DNA from: Microbulbifer thermotolerans
GTDB lineage: Bacteria; Pseudomonadota; Gammaproteobacteria; Pseudomonadales; Cellvibrionaceae
Length of the DNA stretch: 64,000 nucleotides
Direction: 5' to 3'
NCBI RefSeq assembly: GCF_900112305.1
Contig: NZ_FOKT01000006.1
Coordinates: forward strand, 186,001-250,000
Shown: positions 32,189-42,240 of the stretch, one piece after another
Layout: every line of letters begins with the position of its first letter
How positions within the stretch are numbered: the first letter of the stretch is position 1
Notes under the pieces: generated by a model
What the model was told of the DNA's origin: nothing
What the model saw: only the letters and a program-made list of their open reading frames with translations
The model's database searches: none
Program-made: the position numbers and the translations under genes

Positions 32189-32422
32189 CTCCTGTAGGCG
32201 TCAGAAAGCCCTGCAAATAAAAATGGATTTTTATGTGTACCACTTGAGGTAGTCACCGGACTCGTGGCGACCGCAAGGCCGATGGGAAATTGCTGCGGCG
32301 TTTCTCGCATTCAGTCGGCCTGCTGTTCGCAGATTCGGAGACTGTCGTACCCCTCATAGCCGGGTTGGTTGATCTCGGTTTGTGGTGCGGCTGATATTGG
32401 CAAAGTACAAGGAGTTGGGGAA

Positions 32423-33469
32423 ATGGAAGCACGACGTCAAGACCGGTTGATGACGGGTCATGTAGATGAACTTCCTCCAGAGTTGGCAATTGATCACAAC
32501 GAACATCAGACAGGTCAAGAAGAGGACTATTCCCCTGGCCGCCCCCGGAGCACAGCGGCCAAAAAAGATTCCGGACCCACCCCCCTCAAGGCGCGGGCGC
32601 GCAAACTGGACAACGACAGCCATTTGCAGAAAAACCTCGATGCCACGCAACTGTATCTGAACGAAATCGGCTTTTCGCCACTGCTCACCGCAGAGGAGGA
32701 AGTCTATTACGCGCGCAAGGCGTTGCGCGGTGACGCGGCGGCGCGAAAACGGATGATCGAAAGCAATCTGCGCCTGGTGGTGAAAATTGCCCGCCGCTAT
32801 GTCGGGCGCGGGCTGGCTCTGCTGGATCTGATCGAAGAGGGCAATCTGGGGTTGATTCGCGCGGTGGAAAAGTTTGACCCCGAACGCGGATTCCGCTTCT
32901 CCACCTATGCCACCTGGTGGATCCGTCAGACAATTGAGCGGGCCATCATGAACCAGACCCGGACTATTCGCCTGCCCATTCATGTCGTCAAGGAGCTGAA
33001 CGTTTATTTACGCGCTTCACGTGAACTGGCCCAGAAACTCGACCACGAACCCTCCGCGGAAGAAATTGCGAACCTGCTGGAAAAACCGGTGGAGGATGTC
33101 GAGCGGATGCTGGGTCTGAACGAGCGTGTTACTTCGGTGGACACACCAATAGGCCCGTCTTCGGAAAAAACCCTGGTGGATACCATTCCGGATCAACAGG
33201 AGTCCGACCCTGCGGAACTGCTTCAGGACAGCGACTTGTTCGAGAGTATCAACCGCTGGCTCAGCGAGTTGCCCGAGAAACAATGTGAGGTGGTCTCCCG
33301 TCGCTTTGGCTTGCGCGGTTTTGAAGCCAGTACTCTGGAAGAGGTGGGCCGGGAAATCGGCTTGACCCGTGAACGGGTGCGACAGATTCAGGTGGATGCG
33401 CTCAAACGCCTGCGAGAGGTGATGGAGAAACAGGGACTAGACGGCCAGTCTCTGTTTGGCAATCTGTAG
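32423..33469 (+). CDS. rpoS: RNA polymerase sigma factor RpoS (sigma-38)
   Basis: 348 residues from the ATG at 32423 with AAGGAG 8 bases upstream. Region 1.2 ([22 protein letters not shown]), region 2 ([43 protein letters not shown]), region 3 and region 4 ([29 protein letters not shown]) are complete. The N-terminal ~50 residues are an acidic and polar extension longer than in E. coli (330 residues total). Master regulator of stationary phase and general stress. The 234-base leader after nlpD holds no gene; as in other Gammaproteobacteria the rpoS promoter may lie inside nlpD, which the sequence alone does not show. Confidence 0.97.
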   Translation: MEARRQDRLMTGHVDELPPELAIDHNEHQTGQEEDYSPGRPRSTAAKKDSGPTPLKARARKLDNDSHLQKNLDATQLYLNEIGFSPLLTAEEEVYYARKALRGDAAARKRMIESNLRLVVKIARRYVGRGLALLDLIEEGNLGLIRAVEKFDPERGFRFSTYATWWIRQTIERAIMNQTRTIRLPIHVVKELNVYLRASRELAQKLDHEPSAEEIANLLEKPVEDVERMLGLNERVTSVDTPIGPSSEKTLVDTIPDQQESDPAELLQDSDLFESINRWLSELPEKQCEVVSRRFGLRGFEASTLEEVGREIGLTRERVRQIQVDALKRLREVMEKQGLDGQSLFGNL

Positions 33470-33476
33470 ATAGCAC

Positions 33477-33508
33477 CCGGGTGGGTTGTACCCACCCGGT
33501 TTGCTTTT
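33477..33508 (+). terminator. Rho-independent terminator after rpoS
   Basis: Perfect 9-bp stem CCGGGTGGG (33477-33485) with CCCACCCGG (33491-33499), 5-base loop, followed by TTTGCTTTTG. It separates rpoS from the convergent ydbL gene. Confidence 0.88.
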
Positions 33509-33538
33509 GCCTGGTCGTTAGGGAGTGGGCCTGTGCGT

Positions 33539-33868
33539 CTACTTTTTCTGCACCCAGCGACCCCGGCTGTCCTGGTAGTAGTGTCCCGTCGCCAGGCGGG
33601 CTTCCAGTTTTTCCGCGGCCCGTGCCGCGACCTGGGCAATGTCGATATTGTTGCGCTTGGCGATCCTGGCGTACTCGGCTTTGCGTTTTGCATTCACATC
33701 CGCCACCAGCTTTTCCAGTTCGGGGGTGCTTTTGCTGACTACGGCAATGTAGCCGCTGTTTGCTTCCCCAACCAGTCCCTGGTTTCGCGCCTGATCCAGA
33801 GTAATCGCAAGGGCCGGCAGGGTGAATAGCAGGCTCAAGCACAACAGGGCAGTCTTGAAAAGTTTCAT
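33539..33868 (-). CDS. ydbL: YdbL family periplasmic protein (DUF1318)
   Basis: 109 residues with a signal peptide (MKLFKTALLCLSLLFTLPALA) and the DUF1318 pattern (LDQARNQGLVGEANSGYIAV, then NAKRKAEYARIAKRNNI). In E. coli YdbL is the small periplasmic partner, thought to act as a chaperone, of the YdbH-YnbE intermembrane bridge. It is the last of three leftward genes ydbH-ynbE-ydbL, 11 bases after ynbE, with the start preceded by GGAGG. Confidence 0.9.
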   Translation of the reverse strand: MKLFKTALLCLSLLFTLPALAITLDQARNQGLVGEANSGYIAVVSKSTPELEKLVADVNAKRKAEYARIAKRNNIDIAQVAARAAEKLEARLATGHYYQDSRGRWVQKK

Positions 33869-33879
33869 GGTTCGCCTCC

Positions 33880-34074
33880 TTAGAAAATGCCTTCCTTGTC
33901 TTCGAACAGGTCGTCCAGCTCTCTGTCGACCTTTACGCGGATCTCGTGCTCTATCTTCACATTTAAGTTGACGGTAATCGGTTCACTGGGTGCCTGCACG
34001 GCGACCGTGGGCGTGCAGCCAGCTGTAATGGCCGCCCCCATCAATAGTGTGGAAAACAGTCTGGTGGCCGTCAT
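33880..34074 (-). CDS. ynbE: YnbE family outer-membrane lipoprotein
   Basis: 64 residues from the ATG at 34074 with GAGGAG 6 bases upstream; the frame extends 8 codons further back without need. Signal MTATRLFSTLLMGAAITAGC with lipobox ITAGC, then a short beta-strand-forming tail (EPITVNLNVKIEHEIRVKVD). In E. coli YnbE oligomers bind the YdbH C-terminus and complete a bridge carrying phospholipid between the two membranes. Confidence 0.9.
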   Translation of the reverse strand: MTATRLFSTLLMGAAITAGCTPTVAVQAPSEPITVNLNVKIEHEIRVKVDRELDDLFEDKEGIF

Positions 34075-34134
34075 CTGACGCTCCTCAGGATTTAACATAG
34101 GGGTTATTGTAATGGACTAACCTGAACCCAGGCT

Positions 34135-37071
34135 TTACTGAAGCGTCTTTTCCAGTGCCTCAGTCAAATCCCTGCTCGCCTGCAGGGAGCGGAGCATATC
34201 CGGGATGTTATTTTCCAGGTTCAGATTGATAATCAGGTCCCTGTCCGCCGCCACCGACTGGCTGCGCCCAACAAGTTTGAGCTGCATGCGCATGTCGCCG
34301 CTGGACGGGTAGTCCAGTGTGCCGGAAAGTGCCCTGTAGTTGTAGTCTTCCAAGGCGCCTGCGAGCAGTTTCAACTGCGGGTTGCCCGACAGCATCTGCG
34401 GGGAGAAGGCGCCGTAGTAACGTAACCTGCCTCCTGGTGGCCGCGCCTTTACCTGTCCGCGCCTCACCGTCACGCCCTCGCTACTGGTAGCCATCGGTAT
34501 TTCCAAATCCAGCGTGCCTGTAGCGGCAAAGTTTTCCGCCTCCATTTCCCTTGCCAGTTCACTGAGGGATATGCCCTGGATTTGGATCTTCCCTGTGCGC
34601 TCTTCTCCGTCCAGGTTCCAGACTAGCCGGGAAGACTCCAGAGTGCCGCCGAGCAGTTGCGCGTTAACCGCGTTAAAAGCCAAGTCTCGCTTCTCGTCGA
34701 GAGAAATTGAGAAATGGATATTTTCGATCGGCAGTCCGACGTCGACCCGATCCACCTGTACCGCCTGCGGTTGGTCCGTGAGCCATAGATTACCCCGCCG
34801 GTAAAGGGAAATTTCGCCAGCAACGCCCGCGGCAAAGCTATCCCCGAAAACGGCGGCCGCCTGCTCAAGCTGCAGGTGAATGTGGTCCTTTGTGCCCATT
34901 GGCCAACTGTAGCGCCCGCTGGCGGAAAGCGTTCCGGCGACAATATCCACCGGCAGTCCTTCTATCGCCCGGGAGAGAGGATGTGTGCGGCTAAAGCTTG
35001 TCTTCGGAAAGGTAAAATCTGCCGTGCCTTCTGCGTTGTTCAAGTTGTGCTGCCATTGTGCCTGTAGTTTCACCGGCCCTGAGAGCAGCTGGCTTTCCCC
35101 GTGCAGCATCGCGTCCTCTAATAGCAGATTTCCCTGTATATCGATGTTCAACGCATAATTTTCTGCGGTTTTCAGCCTGATTTGGTTTGCGTGGTACCCC
35201 GCATTCAATTCGGTTCTTCGGCCCGACTCGCGGAACTGCACGTCGCTGAAAGTCAGCGCGCCAGAAGTGCGCAGTCCGGGCGTGTCCAGCGTGGAAAAGG
35301 CGGCAGTAATTTCCATGCTTTCGCAGTGTGCACTGCCATTTGTCACACGACACTGGAGCTGGGGAGCTGTTAGAGACAGCCGTTCGGCCTGTAATGAGGG
35401 ACCTTTCAGGTCGTCGGCCCAGACTTCTGCCTGGGAGAGTAGCCACTGCTGGTGGTTATCTTCCGTGTGAAATTGCAACTCACTATTCATGGAAAAATTT
35501 TCCAGCATCAGAGTGCCGGGTAACGCCAGCCGTTCCGGTGACTCGGCGAAGATCTCCAATGAACAGCGCGTCTGAGTGAGGAGACTACATTCTATCTGTT
35601 GCAACCGTGCATTGACGCTGATATTTCCGTCTTTCTCTTGTGCGCGCAGTCTGATTTCAGCGCTGTTAAGCTGCATTTTCCCCGGCCACTGATCGGTCCG
35701 TACTGCCAGCACCTCGGGTAGATGGATAGCAATTTTCCCGTTTTGCCAGCCATCCGGACTGGCTCCGGGTTGAGAAACCGAGAGTTCGAGCCCGCTGTCT
35801 GGTAGTAGAGATAGGTCAAAGCGGTCCAGCCAGCTTTGCCGGCCGTCCGGTAGCGCGGTGAGAGACTTTGCGGTTGCCGATCCCTGGAATTGTAGTTTCC
35901 CGGCGGCTGAAGTCAGCCGTAGATCGGGTAACTTGTCCTGCAACACAGAGGATTGCAGCCAGGGAGTGAGCGCCTGCAGGTTAAGATTGCCAGCGGCGGT
36001 GATTTGCGGCTGTCCCTGACTGGTCGTGGATGCAAACCGGGCCTGGAGCAGGGTGGGCATGTCTTTGGGGGTCAGTGTTATGTTTCCGCTGCCGGAAAGG
36101 CTTTTTGCCTCCAGTGGGCGTAGAGCGGCGAGTTTCACCTCCAAGTGGTCGTCGACCGTAAGATTGAACGCCGCTTCCGTGCCCAGCAGTGCTTGGGGCA
36201 GGGCCAGTTGAATCGATGATTTTTCCAGTTTCACAGAGATATCCGCGTATTCTTCCAGTCGCAATACGCGGTCTGGTAACCGCGCCTGGAGTCGGGCAGA
36301 CACCGCGCCTGTGGCGCCGGGGCTAAACTGGGCCAGTTTGTCCGGAAGTGGTAGCTGGGACAGCTTTTGCAGGTCGGATTGGAGGGTAATAGTGGCGAGC
36401 CAAAGATCCGATGCATCCGCAAGCAACGCACCTGTGAAAGACAGTATCCGTCCATCCTTTTTGTCATCCAGTTGCGCGGAGAGGTGCAGTTGCCCACCTT
36501 CGGACCGCAATAAGAGGGTGAGCTCTTGACGGTCGAAAGTGGCATTGGCTTTAACGGACTGGCGGTCATCATTGCGGGCAATATGCAGTTGACCGCGGTG
36601 CATCGTGTCATCGAGCCAACGGAATTCTTCTACCTGCACGTGCTCAGGCAGTGTTTTATGGAGCAGGGCGATCAGCGTCCGCAGGCTTGCGTCCTCTGCT
36701 GAGACCGCTTTGCCATTGGTGTTGGTGGGCGCCGGGGCGGCTTCGGCTTGTGGCTGGGGTGGGGTGTACTGCAGACTTGCAATTGCGAGCCGGCTGCGAT
36801 TGCGCTCGCCGGTGAATATCAGCTCCCAGGGGTGGCTCAGGCGGAGATCCTCCATGCGCATAGAAGCACCGGAAGCGAGAGACAAGTGCACTTCGTCCAC
36901 AGTGATGGCATCGATGCCGGGTTGCAGGCCGCGCAGACTATCGATGCGGCTGGTTTGCAACAGCGGATTGATCAGTGCCACTGCCAGTCGCTCCCTATCC
37001 AGCCAGATCCAGCTGCCGGTTGCGGTGATGATCAGAATTGCGGCGAGTAGTAGCGCGCGTCTTCTCTGCAC
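34135..37071 (-). CDS. ydbH: YdbH family intermembrane lipid-transport protein (AsmA-like)
   Basis: 978 residues (E. coli YdbH 879). One N-terminal membrane anchor (RALLLAAILIITATGSWIWL) is followed by a long beta-rich repeat of AsmA-like type and a C-terminal domain with RPPGGRLRYYGAFSP and the ending LNLENNIPDMLRSLQASRDLTEALEKTLQ, characteristic of YdbH (also called DUF2104-like intermembrane bridge proteins). With TamB and YhdP the family maintains outer-membrane lipid balance. GTG start with GAGGAG 5 bases upstream. First gene of the three-gene unit with ynbE and ydbL; a spacing of 60 bases to ynbE. Confidence 0.88.
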   Translation of the reverse strand: MQRRRALLLAAILIITATGSWIWLDRERLAVALINPLLQTSRIDSLRGLQPGIDAITVDEVHLSLASGASMRMEDLRLSHPWELIFTGERNRSRLAIASLQYTPPQPQAEAAPAPTNTNGKAVSAEDASLRTLIALLHKTLPEHVQVEEFRWLDDTMHRGQLHIARNDDRQSVKANATFDRQELTLLLRSEGGQLHLSAQLDDKKDGRILSFTGALLADASDLWLATITLQSDLQKLSQLPLPDKLAQFSPGATGAVSARLQARLPDRVLRLEEYADISVKLEKSSIQLALPQALLGTEAAFNLTVDDHLEVKLAALRPLEAKSLSGSGNITLTPKDMPTLLQARFASTTSQGQPQITAAGNLNLQALTPWLQSSVLQDKLPDLRLTSAAGKLQFQGSATAKSLTALPDGRQSWLDRFDLSLLPDSGLELSVSQPGASPDGWQNGKIAIHLPEVLAVRTDQWPGKMQLNSAEIRLRAQEKDGNISVNARLQQIECSLLTQTRCSLEIFAESPERLALPGTLMLENFSMNSELQFHTEDNHQQWLLSQAEVWADDLKGPSLQAERLSLTAPQLQCRVTNGSAHCESMEITAAFSTLDTPGLRTSGALTFSDVQFRESGRRTELNAGYHANQIRLKTAENYALNIDIQGNLLLEDAMLHGESQLLSGPVKLQAQWQHNLNNAEGTADFTFPKTSFSRTHPLSRAIEGLPVDIVAGTLSASGRYSWPMGTKDHIHLQLEQAAAVFGDSFAAGVAGEISLYRRGNLWLTDQPQAVQVDRVDVGLPIENIHFSISLDEKRDLAFNAVNAQLLGGTLESSRLVWNLDGEERTGKIQIQGISLSELAREMEAENFAATGTLDLEIPMATSSEGVTVRRGQVKARPPGGRLRYYGAFSPQMLSGNPQLKLLAGALEDYNYRALSGTLDYPSSGDMRMQLKLVGRSQSVAADRDLIINLNLENNIPDMLRSLQASRDLTEALEKTLQ

Positions 37072-37249
37072 GGGGGCTCCTCAAATTAAGCAATAGTGGC
37101 GCTCCATACCATTTTACGGAAGCTCTAGAGCATTTGCGTGAGCACAGCCGGCACTTGGCACCGGCAGTGAAATCTATATAGTGGGTGGCAGTATTCGCGT
37201 GCCCCCGAGAGGGAACGGTTTGTCAGAACGGAATATCCTTGTATTCACT

Positions 37250-39880
37250 ATGAAAGATGCCCAACCAAACACTGTATACCTGAAGGACTACAAACTACCC
37301 GAGTACCTGATCGATAGCACAAAACTCCATTTTGAACTGCAACCCAAGGGTACCTTGGTCAAATCGCAGCTGAAAGTCCGGCGCAATCCAGCGGCCGGGG
37401 CAGGGTTGCCGCCGCTGTTACTGGACGGGGTGGAACTAGAGCTTTTGTCCGTTTCCATCGACGGCCAGCTGGTGCCCGCCAGCCGCTACCAGGAAATCCC
37501 GGCCGGACTGTCGATTGAGGTGGAGAAGCCCGAGTTCGAGCTGGAAATCTGTAACCGTATCAGCCCGGAGAATAATACCTCCCTCGAAGGTCTGTACCTG
37601 TCCAACGGTATGTACTGTACCCAGTGCGAGGCAGAGGGCTTCCGCAAAATCACCTACTATCCGGATCGGCCGGACGTGATGTCAAAGTTCACCACCACCA
37701 TTGTGGCGCCGCGACAGTACCCGGTGCTGCTTTCCAACGGCAACGAAATTGAGCGCGGCGCCACCGAGGACGGCCGCCATTTCGTTACCTGGGAAGATCC
37801 CTTTGCCAAGCCCGCTTATCTGTTTGCGCTTGTGGCCGGTGATCTGCAGCGCGTGGAGGACAGCTATACCACGGCCAGTGGTCGCCAGGTGACGCTGCAG
37901 ATATTTACCGAGGCGAAAAATATCGGCAAGTGCGCCCACGCCATGCGTTCGCTGAAAAAAGCCATGCGCTGGGACGAGGAGGTCTACGGCCGGGAATACG
38001 ATCTGGATATCTTTATGATCGTGGCCGTAGACCATTTCAATATGGGCGCAATGGAAAACAAAGGGCTGAATATTTTCAACTCCGCCTGTGTGCTGGCCAG
38101 CCCGGAGACGGCCACTGATGCCACCTTCCAGCGCATTGAAGCTATTGTCGCGCACGAATATTTCCACAACTGGTCTGGAAACCGTGTCACCTGCCGCGAC
38201 TGGTTTCAACTGAGCTTGAAGGAAGGTTTTACCGTTTTCCGGGACGCTGAGTTTTCCGCCGATATGAATTCTCGCGCGGTCAAACGCATCGAGGATGTAT
38301 CTCTGCTGCGCACCCAGCAGTTTGCCGAAGACGCGGGCCCCATGGCGCATCCGGTACGCCCGGATTCCTATATGGAAATATCCAACTTCTATACCCTGAC
38401 GGTGTACGAGAAAGGGGCGGAAGTTGTGCGCATGATTCACACGCTGCTCGGCGCCGAGGGCTTCCGTAAGGGCAGTGATCTCTATTTCGACCGCCACGAC
38501 GGCCAGGCGGTGACCTGTGAGGATTTCGTCAAGGCGATGGAGGATGCCAACGGCGTCGACCTGACACAGTTCCGCCGCTGGTACAGCCAGGCGGGTACAC
38601 CGGTACTGGATGTGACCGACAGTTACGATGAGGCATCGGGCAGCTACACACTTACCGTAAGACAATCCTGCCCGCCCACGCCCGGCCAGAAAGAAAAGCT
38701 GCCGTTTCATATCCCGCTGGCGCTAGGCCTGCTGAGCGCCGAGGGTAAAGATCTGCCACTGGACGAAGCGGGCAATACCCAGTTGGTTCTGCCGGTGACC
38801 GAGGCGGAGCAGACATTCCACTTCAGCGGTTTCGCGGAAAAACCGCTGCCGTCATTGCTGCGCGGCTTTTCCGCGCCGGTCAAAGTGCGCTACGACTACA
38901 GCAGCGAACAGCTCCTGTTTCTCATGCGCAACGACAGCGACGCCTTTAATCGCTGGGACGCGGGTCAGCGCCTGGCTTTTGCTGCACTGGGGCAGCTGCA
39001 AAAAGACTACCGAAACGGTAAAACGCTACAGCTGCAGCCGGAGTTGGTGGAAGCCTACCGCAGTGTACTGCGCAACCGCGATCTGGACCCGGCCCTGGTA
39101 GCGAAAATGCTCGCGCTGCCCAGTGAACAAACGCTGGCAGAGGAAGCCGAAAGGATCGATGCGGAAGCCATTATCAAAGCGCGCAAGTTTGCCCGCCACG
39201 CCCTGGCGGAAGCGTTAAAAGAAGATCTGCTGGAATCTTATCGGCGCCTGCACAAAGACAAACCCTACAGCCCCGAGGCGGCCGATATCGCCGAGCGCAG
39301 TCTCAAAAATACCTGCCTGGATTATCTCTGTGCCACGGAAGACGCGGACGCACTGCTGTTGGCGCAACAACAGTTCGATAAAGCGGCCAATATGACTGAC
39401 TGTGCGGCGGCCCTGGCGGCACTGGTCAATTACGGTAATGAAACCGATGTGGATAAGAGTCTGGAGACTTTCTACGAACGCTGGAAACTGGATACCCAGG
39501 TAGTAGAGCTCTGGTTCTCTCTGCAGAGCGGCAGCGCCAGATGGGGAACTTTGGAAAGAGTACAGACATTGATGGCGCACCCGGCATTTGAATTGAAAAA
39601 CCCCAACAAAGTGCGTGCGGTAATCGGTGCCTTTGCCAACCGCAACTTCGCCCAGTTTCATCGCACCGACGGCAGTGGTTTTGAGTTTGTTGCACAACAG
39701 GTGATTGCCTTGGATAAACTCAATCCGCAGATTGCGGCGCGCCTGGTGATACCGCTGACCCGCTGGAAAAAATACAGCTCGGCACTGGGTGAAAAAATGC
39801 GGCAGTCGTTGGAAAGTGTGATGCAATCCGGCAAGCTGTCTGCAGATCTCTATGAGGTGGTGAGCAAAAGCCTGCAATAA
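37250..39880 (+). CDS. pepN: Aminopeptidase N (M1 family)
   Basis: 876 residues from the ATG at 37250 (E. coli PepN 870); the frame extends upstream to 37181 but the family start is near MKDAQPNTVYLKDYKLPEY. Exopeptidase motif MGAMENKGLN and zinc motif VAHEYFHNWSGNR with the second Glu in LSLKEGFTVFRD are present (about residues 265-325). C-terminal DUF3458 Ig-like and ARM-like domains (about 440-876) complete the bacterial PepN form. Cytoplasmic zinc aminopeptidase with broad specificity, removing N-terminal residues from peptides. Transcribed divergently from ydbH. Confidence 0.96.
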   Translation: MKDAQPNTVYLKDYKLPEYLIDSTKLHFELQPKGTLVKSQLKVRRNPAAGAGLPPLLLDGVELELLSVSIDGQLVPASRYQEIPAGLSIEVEKPEFELEICNRISPENNTSLEGLYLSNGMYCTQCEAEGFRKITYYPDRPDVMSKFTTTIVAPRQYPVLLSNGNEIERGATEDGRHFVTWEDPFAKPAYLFALVAGDLQRVEDSYTTASGRQVTLQIFTEAKNIGKCAHAMRSLKKAMRWDEEVYGREYDLDIFMIVAVDHFNMGAMENKGLNIFNSACVLASPETATDATFQRIEAIVAHEYFHNWSGNRVTCRDWFQLSLKEGFTVFRDAEFSADMNSRAVKRIEDVSLLRTQQFAEDAGPMAHPVRPDSYMEISNFYTLTVYEKGAEVVRMIHTLLGAEGFRKGSDLYFDRHDGQAVTCEDFVKAMEDANGVDLTQFRRWYSQAGTPVLDVTDSYDEASGSYTLTVRQSCPPTPGQKEKLPFHIPLALGLLSAEGKDLPLDEAGNTQLVLPVTEAEQTFHFSGFAEKPLPSLLRGFSAPVKVRYDYSSEQLLFLMRNDSDAFNRWDAGQRLAFAALGQLQKDYRNGKTLQLQPELVEAYRSVLRNRDLDPALVAKMLALPSEQTLAEEAERIDAEAIIKARKFARHALAEALKEDLLESYRRLHKDKPYSPEAADIAERSLKNTCLDYLCATEDADALLLAQQQFDKAANMTDCAAALAALVNYGNETDVDKSLETFYERWKLDTQVVELWFSLQSGSARWGTLERVQTLMAHPAFELKNPNKVRAVIGAFANRNFAQFHRTDGSGFEFVAQQVIALDKLNPQIAARLVIPLTRWKKYSSALGEKMRQSLESVMQSGKLSADLYEVVSKSLQ

Positions 39881-39889
39881 CCGAAAAGC

Positions 39890-40090
39890 GGAGCTTCTGA
39901 GTCTTCAGTCTCGGACTTCAAAAAAGCCCCGTAGCCGGAAGAGATACGCAAGCAATGGGGTGGAAATTTCGAAACCGACGGATACATGGATGTATCCGTC
40001 GGAGCTACAGGGAAGTACTCATGCATTTTCGAAATGTCCATCCCATTGCCTGAGCGCCCCTAGTGTTCACGCGAATTAATCAGAGGTTGC
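39890..40090. repeat. Inverted-repeat element copy B
   Basis: Right end GCGAATTAATCAGAGGTTGC (40071-40090) matches 19 of 20 bases of the best copy; the left end is degenerate (GGAGCTTCTGAGT at about 39890). Core TTTCGAAA boxes at 39968-39974 and 40027-40034 enclose a perfect 13-bp inverted repeat, 39975-39987 with 39990-40002 (arm CCGACGGATACAT). It fills the gap between the convergent pepN and sixA-like genes and abuts the sixA-like stop codon. Left limit approximate. Confidence 0.85.
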
Positions 40091-40639
40091 CTAAAGAATA
40101 CGGCTGCTTTTCTCTTTTCCAAGGCGCACCAACTCCAGCGCCCCTCCCTTCCGACACAATTCCGTCACTGACGTATAGTCCGGGCGGAATTGTTGTATCT
40201 TTCGGTGGTTGCGAATATGTGCCACCACGGAATTGATAACCATAAAATGGCAGAAGACTGCCGTGTCTTGCTCAAGTGTGAGCAGATACTCCAGAACACC
40301 CCGGCGCCACGCCACCTGCTGCGCATCATTTTCGTCCCAGTCGCTTTCGAGCAATAAGCGTATCCAGGCCGCGCGTTTTTGCAGTGGTATATGCGCGGGG
40401 GACGGAATTTCCGTGACCGCAGCTTCCAAGGCAATGGGACGCCGCCACACCTTTGCCAGCGGCCGTGCGGTTTGCTGTGTGCGCAGTTTGGGGCTGCTTA
40501 CAAGGGCAATGGGGTTTTCCGCGGCGAATTCTCGCGCGAGATTTTCGGCCTGTTTGTGTCCCAGCGCCGTTAACTCCGGATCGGGAATATCCGGCCCTTT
40601 TGCCGCTTCGCCGTGGCGTATCAGTAAAATTTTTGTCAC
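40091..40639 (-). CDS. SixA-like phosphohistidine phosphatase
   Basis: 182 residues, GTG start. Histidine phosphatase motif LIRHGEAA at the N-terminus (phospho-accepting His near residue 9), SSPKLRTQQTARPLA with the second Arg, and late VFCHFMVINSVV with a His in the usual catalytic region. SixA enzymes dephosphorylate histidine phosphotransfer proteins; in E. coli the PTS protein NPr is a target. It follows the esterase gene with only two bases between stop and start, so the pair is an operon. Longer than E. coli SixA (161). Assignment as SixA rather than another branch of the superfamily is moderate. Confidence 0.75.
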   Translation of the reverse strand: MTKILLIRHGEAAKGPDIPDPELTALGHKQAENLAREFAAENPIALVSSPKLRTQQTARPLAKVWRRPIALEAAVTEIPSPAHIPLQKRAAWIRLLLESDWDENDAQQVAWRRGVLEYLLTLEQDTAVFCHFMVINSVVAHIRNHRKIQQFRPDYTSVTELCRKGGALELVRLGKEKSSRIL

Positions 40640-40641
40640 TG

Positions 40642-42219
40642 TTACAGATAACCGTTTAGCAAATTATCCGGTATATCTTGCCACAGTGCCGTCAACTCCG
40701 CCGCATCGAATGGGCGGGCCCGAGGATGATCGCCAAAACGGCGGCTGTGGCCACTGCCAAAATCCAGCCATTCGGCGCCGGGATCACCACACTCGGCAAA
40801 ATTTAGCCAAGCTTTCTGCATGGCGCCACTCAAGCGGTGCGGATTTGCCTCCGCGCCATAGAGGGGCCGCAAGGATTCAGCCCCGTAAGTCCCAAAAACA
40901 TAGCCCAGTTCCACTGCGTGGCAGGCACCCAGCAATGGCTGGGCGGCCAGTGGCTGGGCAAAATGGTAGTGATAGCAATCATCGCAATGCGCTTTTAGAA
41001 GGCGTATACCGGGGACTGTAAAAACCATATCTGTCAGCAGCAGATTCCAGGTGCGCGGCCATTCAGGCCATGGGTTTTCCTCTTGAGACCTTGCCAGCCG
41101 GTAGTAGTGTTTCAACAAGGGGGCCAATAGATGATGGGGAAAGAGCCACTCCAGACGCGCACGAATTTTTTTGTTATCCAGCGTAAAGGTTTCCGGTGTG
41201 ATTGCACTGAATAGATTCCATTCGTCCAAATTGCTGCCGAGTAGCAGAGTGACTCCAGACGCCCGCTTGCGCGCGAGCGCTTCAAGTGGGTCGGCATCCA
41301 GCAGTTTGCCGTCTAGCACCGGCTTAAATGGCAGCTGTCCCCAACTTCGCTCCATGCGCGGGTCCGTCATTACCGCATGCTGAGCCTGAAGCAGGGATTT
41401 TGTGCTGGCTTTGCGCAACGATTGGTGGCCGCAAATTTTTTCCAGGTGTTCCACAAAAGCCAATGCCAGATTGTTTGCCCGCCTGGGTGTGTGCAGGGCG
41501 TGAGGGTTGCCACTCTGTACGATGGCACGCTTAAACAGACCGCGGCAACCTGGGGCGGCGAGCAAAGTGGCAATACTCATTGCACCAGCGGATTCGCCGA
41601 ATAAAGTGATATTGTCTGGATCGCCACCGAAAGCGGCGATATTCCTGTGCACCCAATTCAGGGCTGCAATTTGATCTTCCACACCCTCATTGCCGCTTGA
41701 CGGAATATCACAGATATCCCGGAGTCGCAGAAAGCCGAAAGCCCCCAGGCGGTAGTTAAAAGTCACCACAATCGCGCGCCCGCTGGCCGCCAGGTGACAG
41801 CCATCGTAGATTTCCTGGCATCCGGAACCCATATAAAAGGAGCCACCGTGTACCCACAGCATCACTGGTAGCTTGCCAGTTCCCGGTTTGGGTGGTGCGT
41901 AAATATTTAGGTACAGGCAATCTTCGCTCTCAGGCGGTTCACCGCAGGGCCCTTGCACCTGCATCAGCAGCGATGGATTTTGCGCCGCCGGCATACCGAA
42001 ACGCACGGCACGGAAAGGTGTCTGCCAGGGCTGCATTGGTTGTGGCGACAGCCAGCGGAGATCTCCGATTGGGGGGTGGCAATAGGGAATTCCGAGAAAT
42101 TTATTAACCCCGGTCTTTTGATCGACGGTGCCGACAATAGGGCCTGTCGGGCAATCCACGACAGGAGTTTCATTATTTTGAATGCCGGATTGAATCCCAG
42201 CCTTTGCATCCCTGCTCAT
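40642..42219 (-). CDS. Type-B carboxylesterase/lipase family protein
   Basis: 525 residues, no signal peptide. Type-B esterase signatures: SEDCLYLNIYAP, oxyanion loop MLWVHGGSFYMGSG, nucleophile elbow FGESAGAMS (Ser near residue 210), then a Glu in LLLGSNLDEWNLF and a His in GACHAVELGYVFG completing the expected triad. Hydrolyses carboxylic esters; the substrate is unknown. The gene lies between two inverted-repeat element copies (39890-40090 and 42241-42452) together with the sixA-like gene, suggesting an inserted or mobile gene pair. Confidence 0.87.
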   Translation of the reverse strand: MSRDAKAGIQSGIQNNETPVVDCPTGPIVGTVDQKTGVNKFLGIPYCHPPIGDLRWLSPQPMQPWQTPFRAVRFGMPAAQNPSLLMQVQGPCGEPPESEDCLYLNIYAPPKPGTGKLPVMLWVHGGSFYMGSGCQEIYDGCHLAASGRAIVVTFNYRLGAFGFLRLRDICDIPSSGNEGVEDQIAALNWVHRNIAAFGGDPDNITLFGESAGAMSIATLLAAPGCRGLFKRAIVQSGNPHALHTPRRANNLALAFVEHLEKICGHQSLRKASTKSLLQAQHAVMTDPRMERSWGQLPFKPVLDGKLLDADPLEALARKRASGVTLLLGSNLDEWNLFSAITPETFTLDNKKIRARLEWLFPHHLLAPLLKHYYRLARSQEENPWPEWPRTWNLLLTDMVFTVPGIRLLKAHCDDCYHYHFAQPLAAQPLLGACHAVELGYVFGTYGAESLRPLYGAEANPHRLSGAMQKAWLNFAECGDPGAEWLDFGSGHSRRFGDHPRARPFDAAELTALWQDIPDNLLNGYL

Positions 42220-42240
42220 TGAATATTTCTGTTTCCCTAT

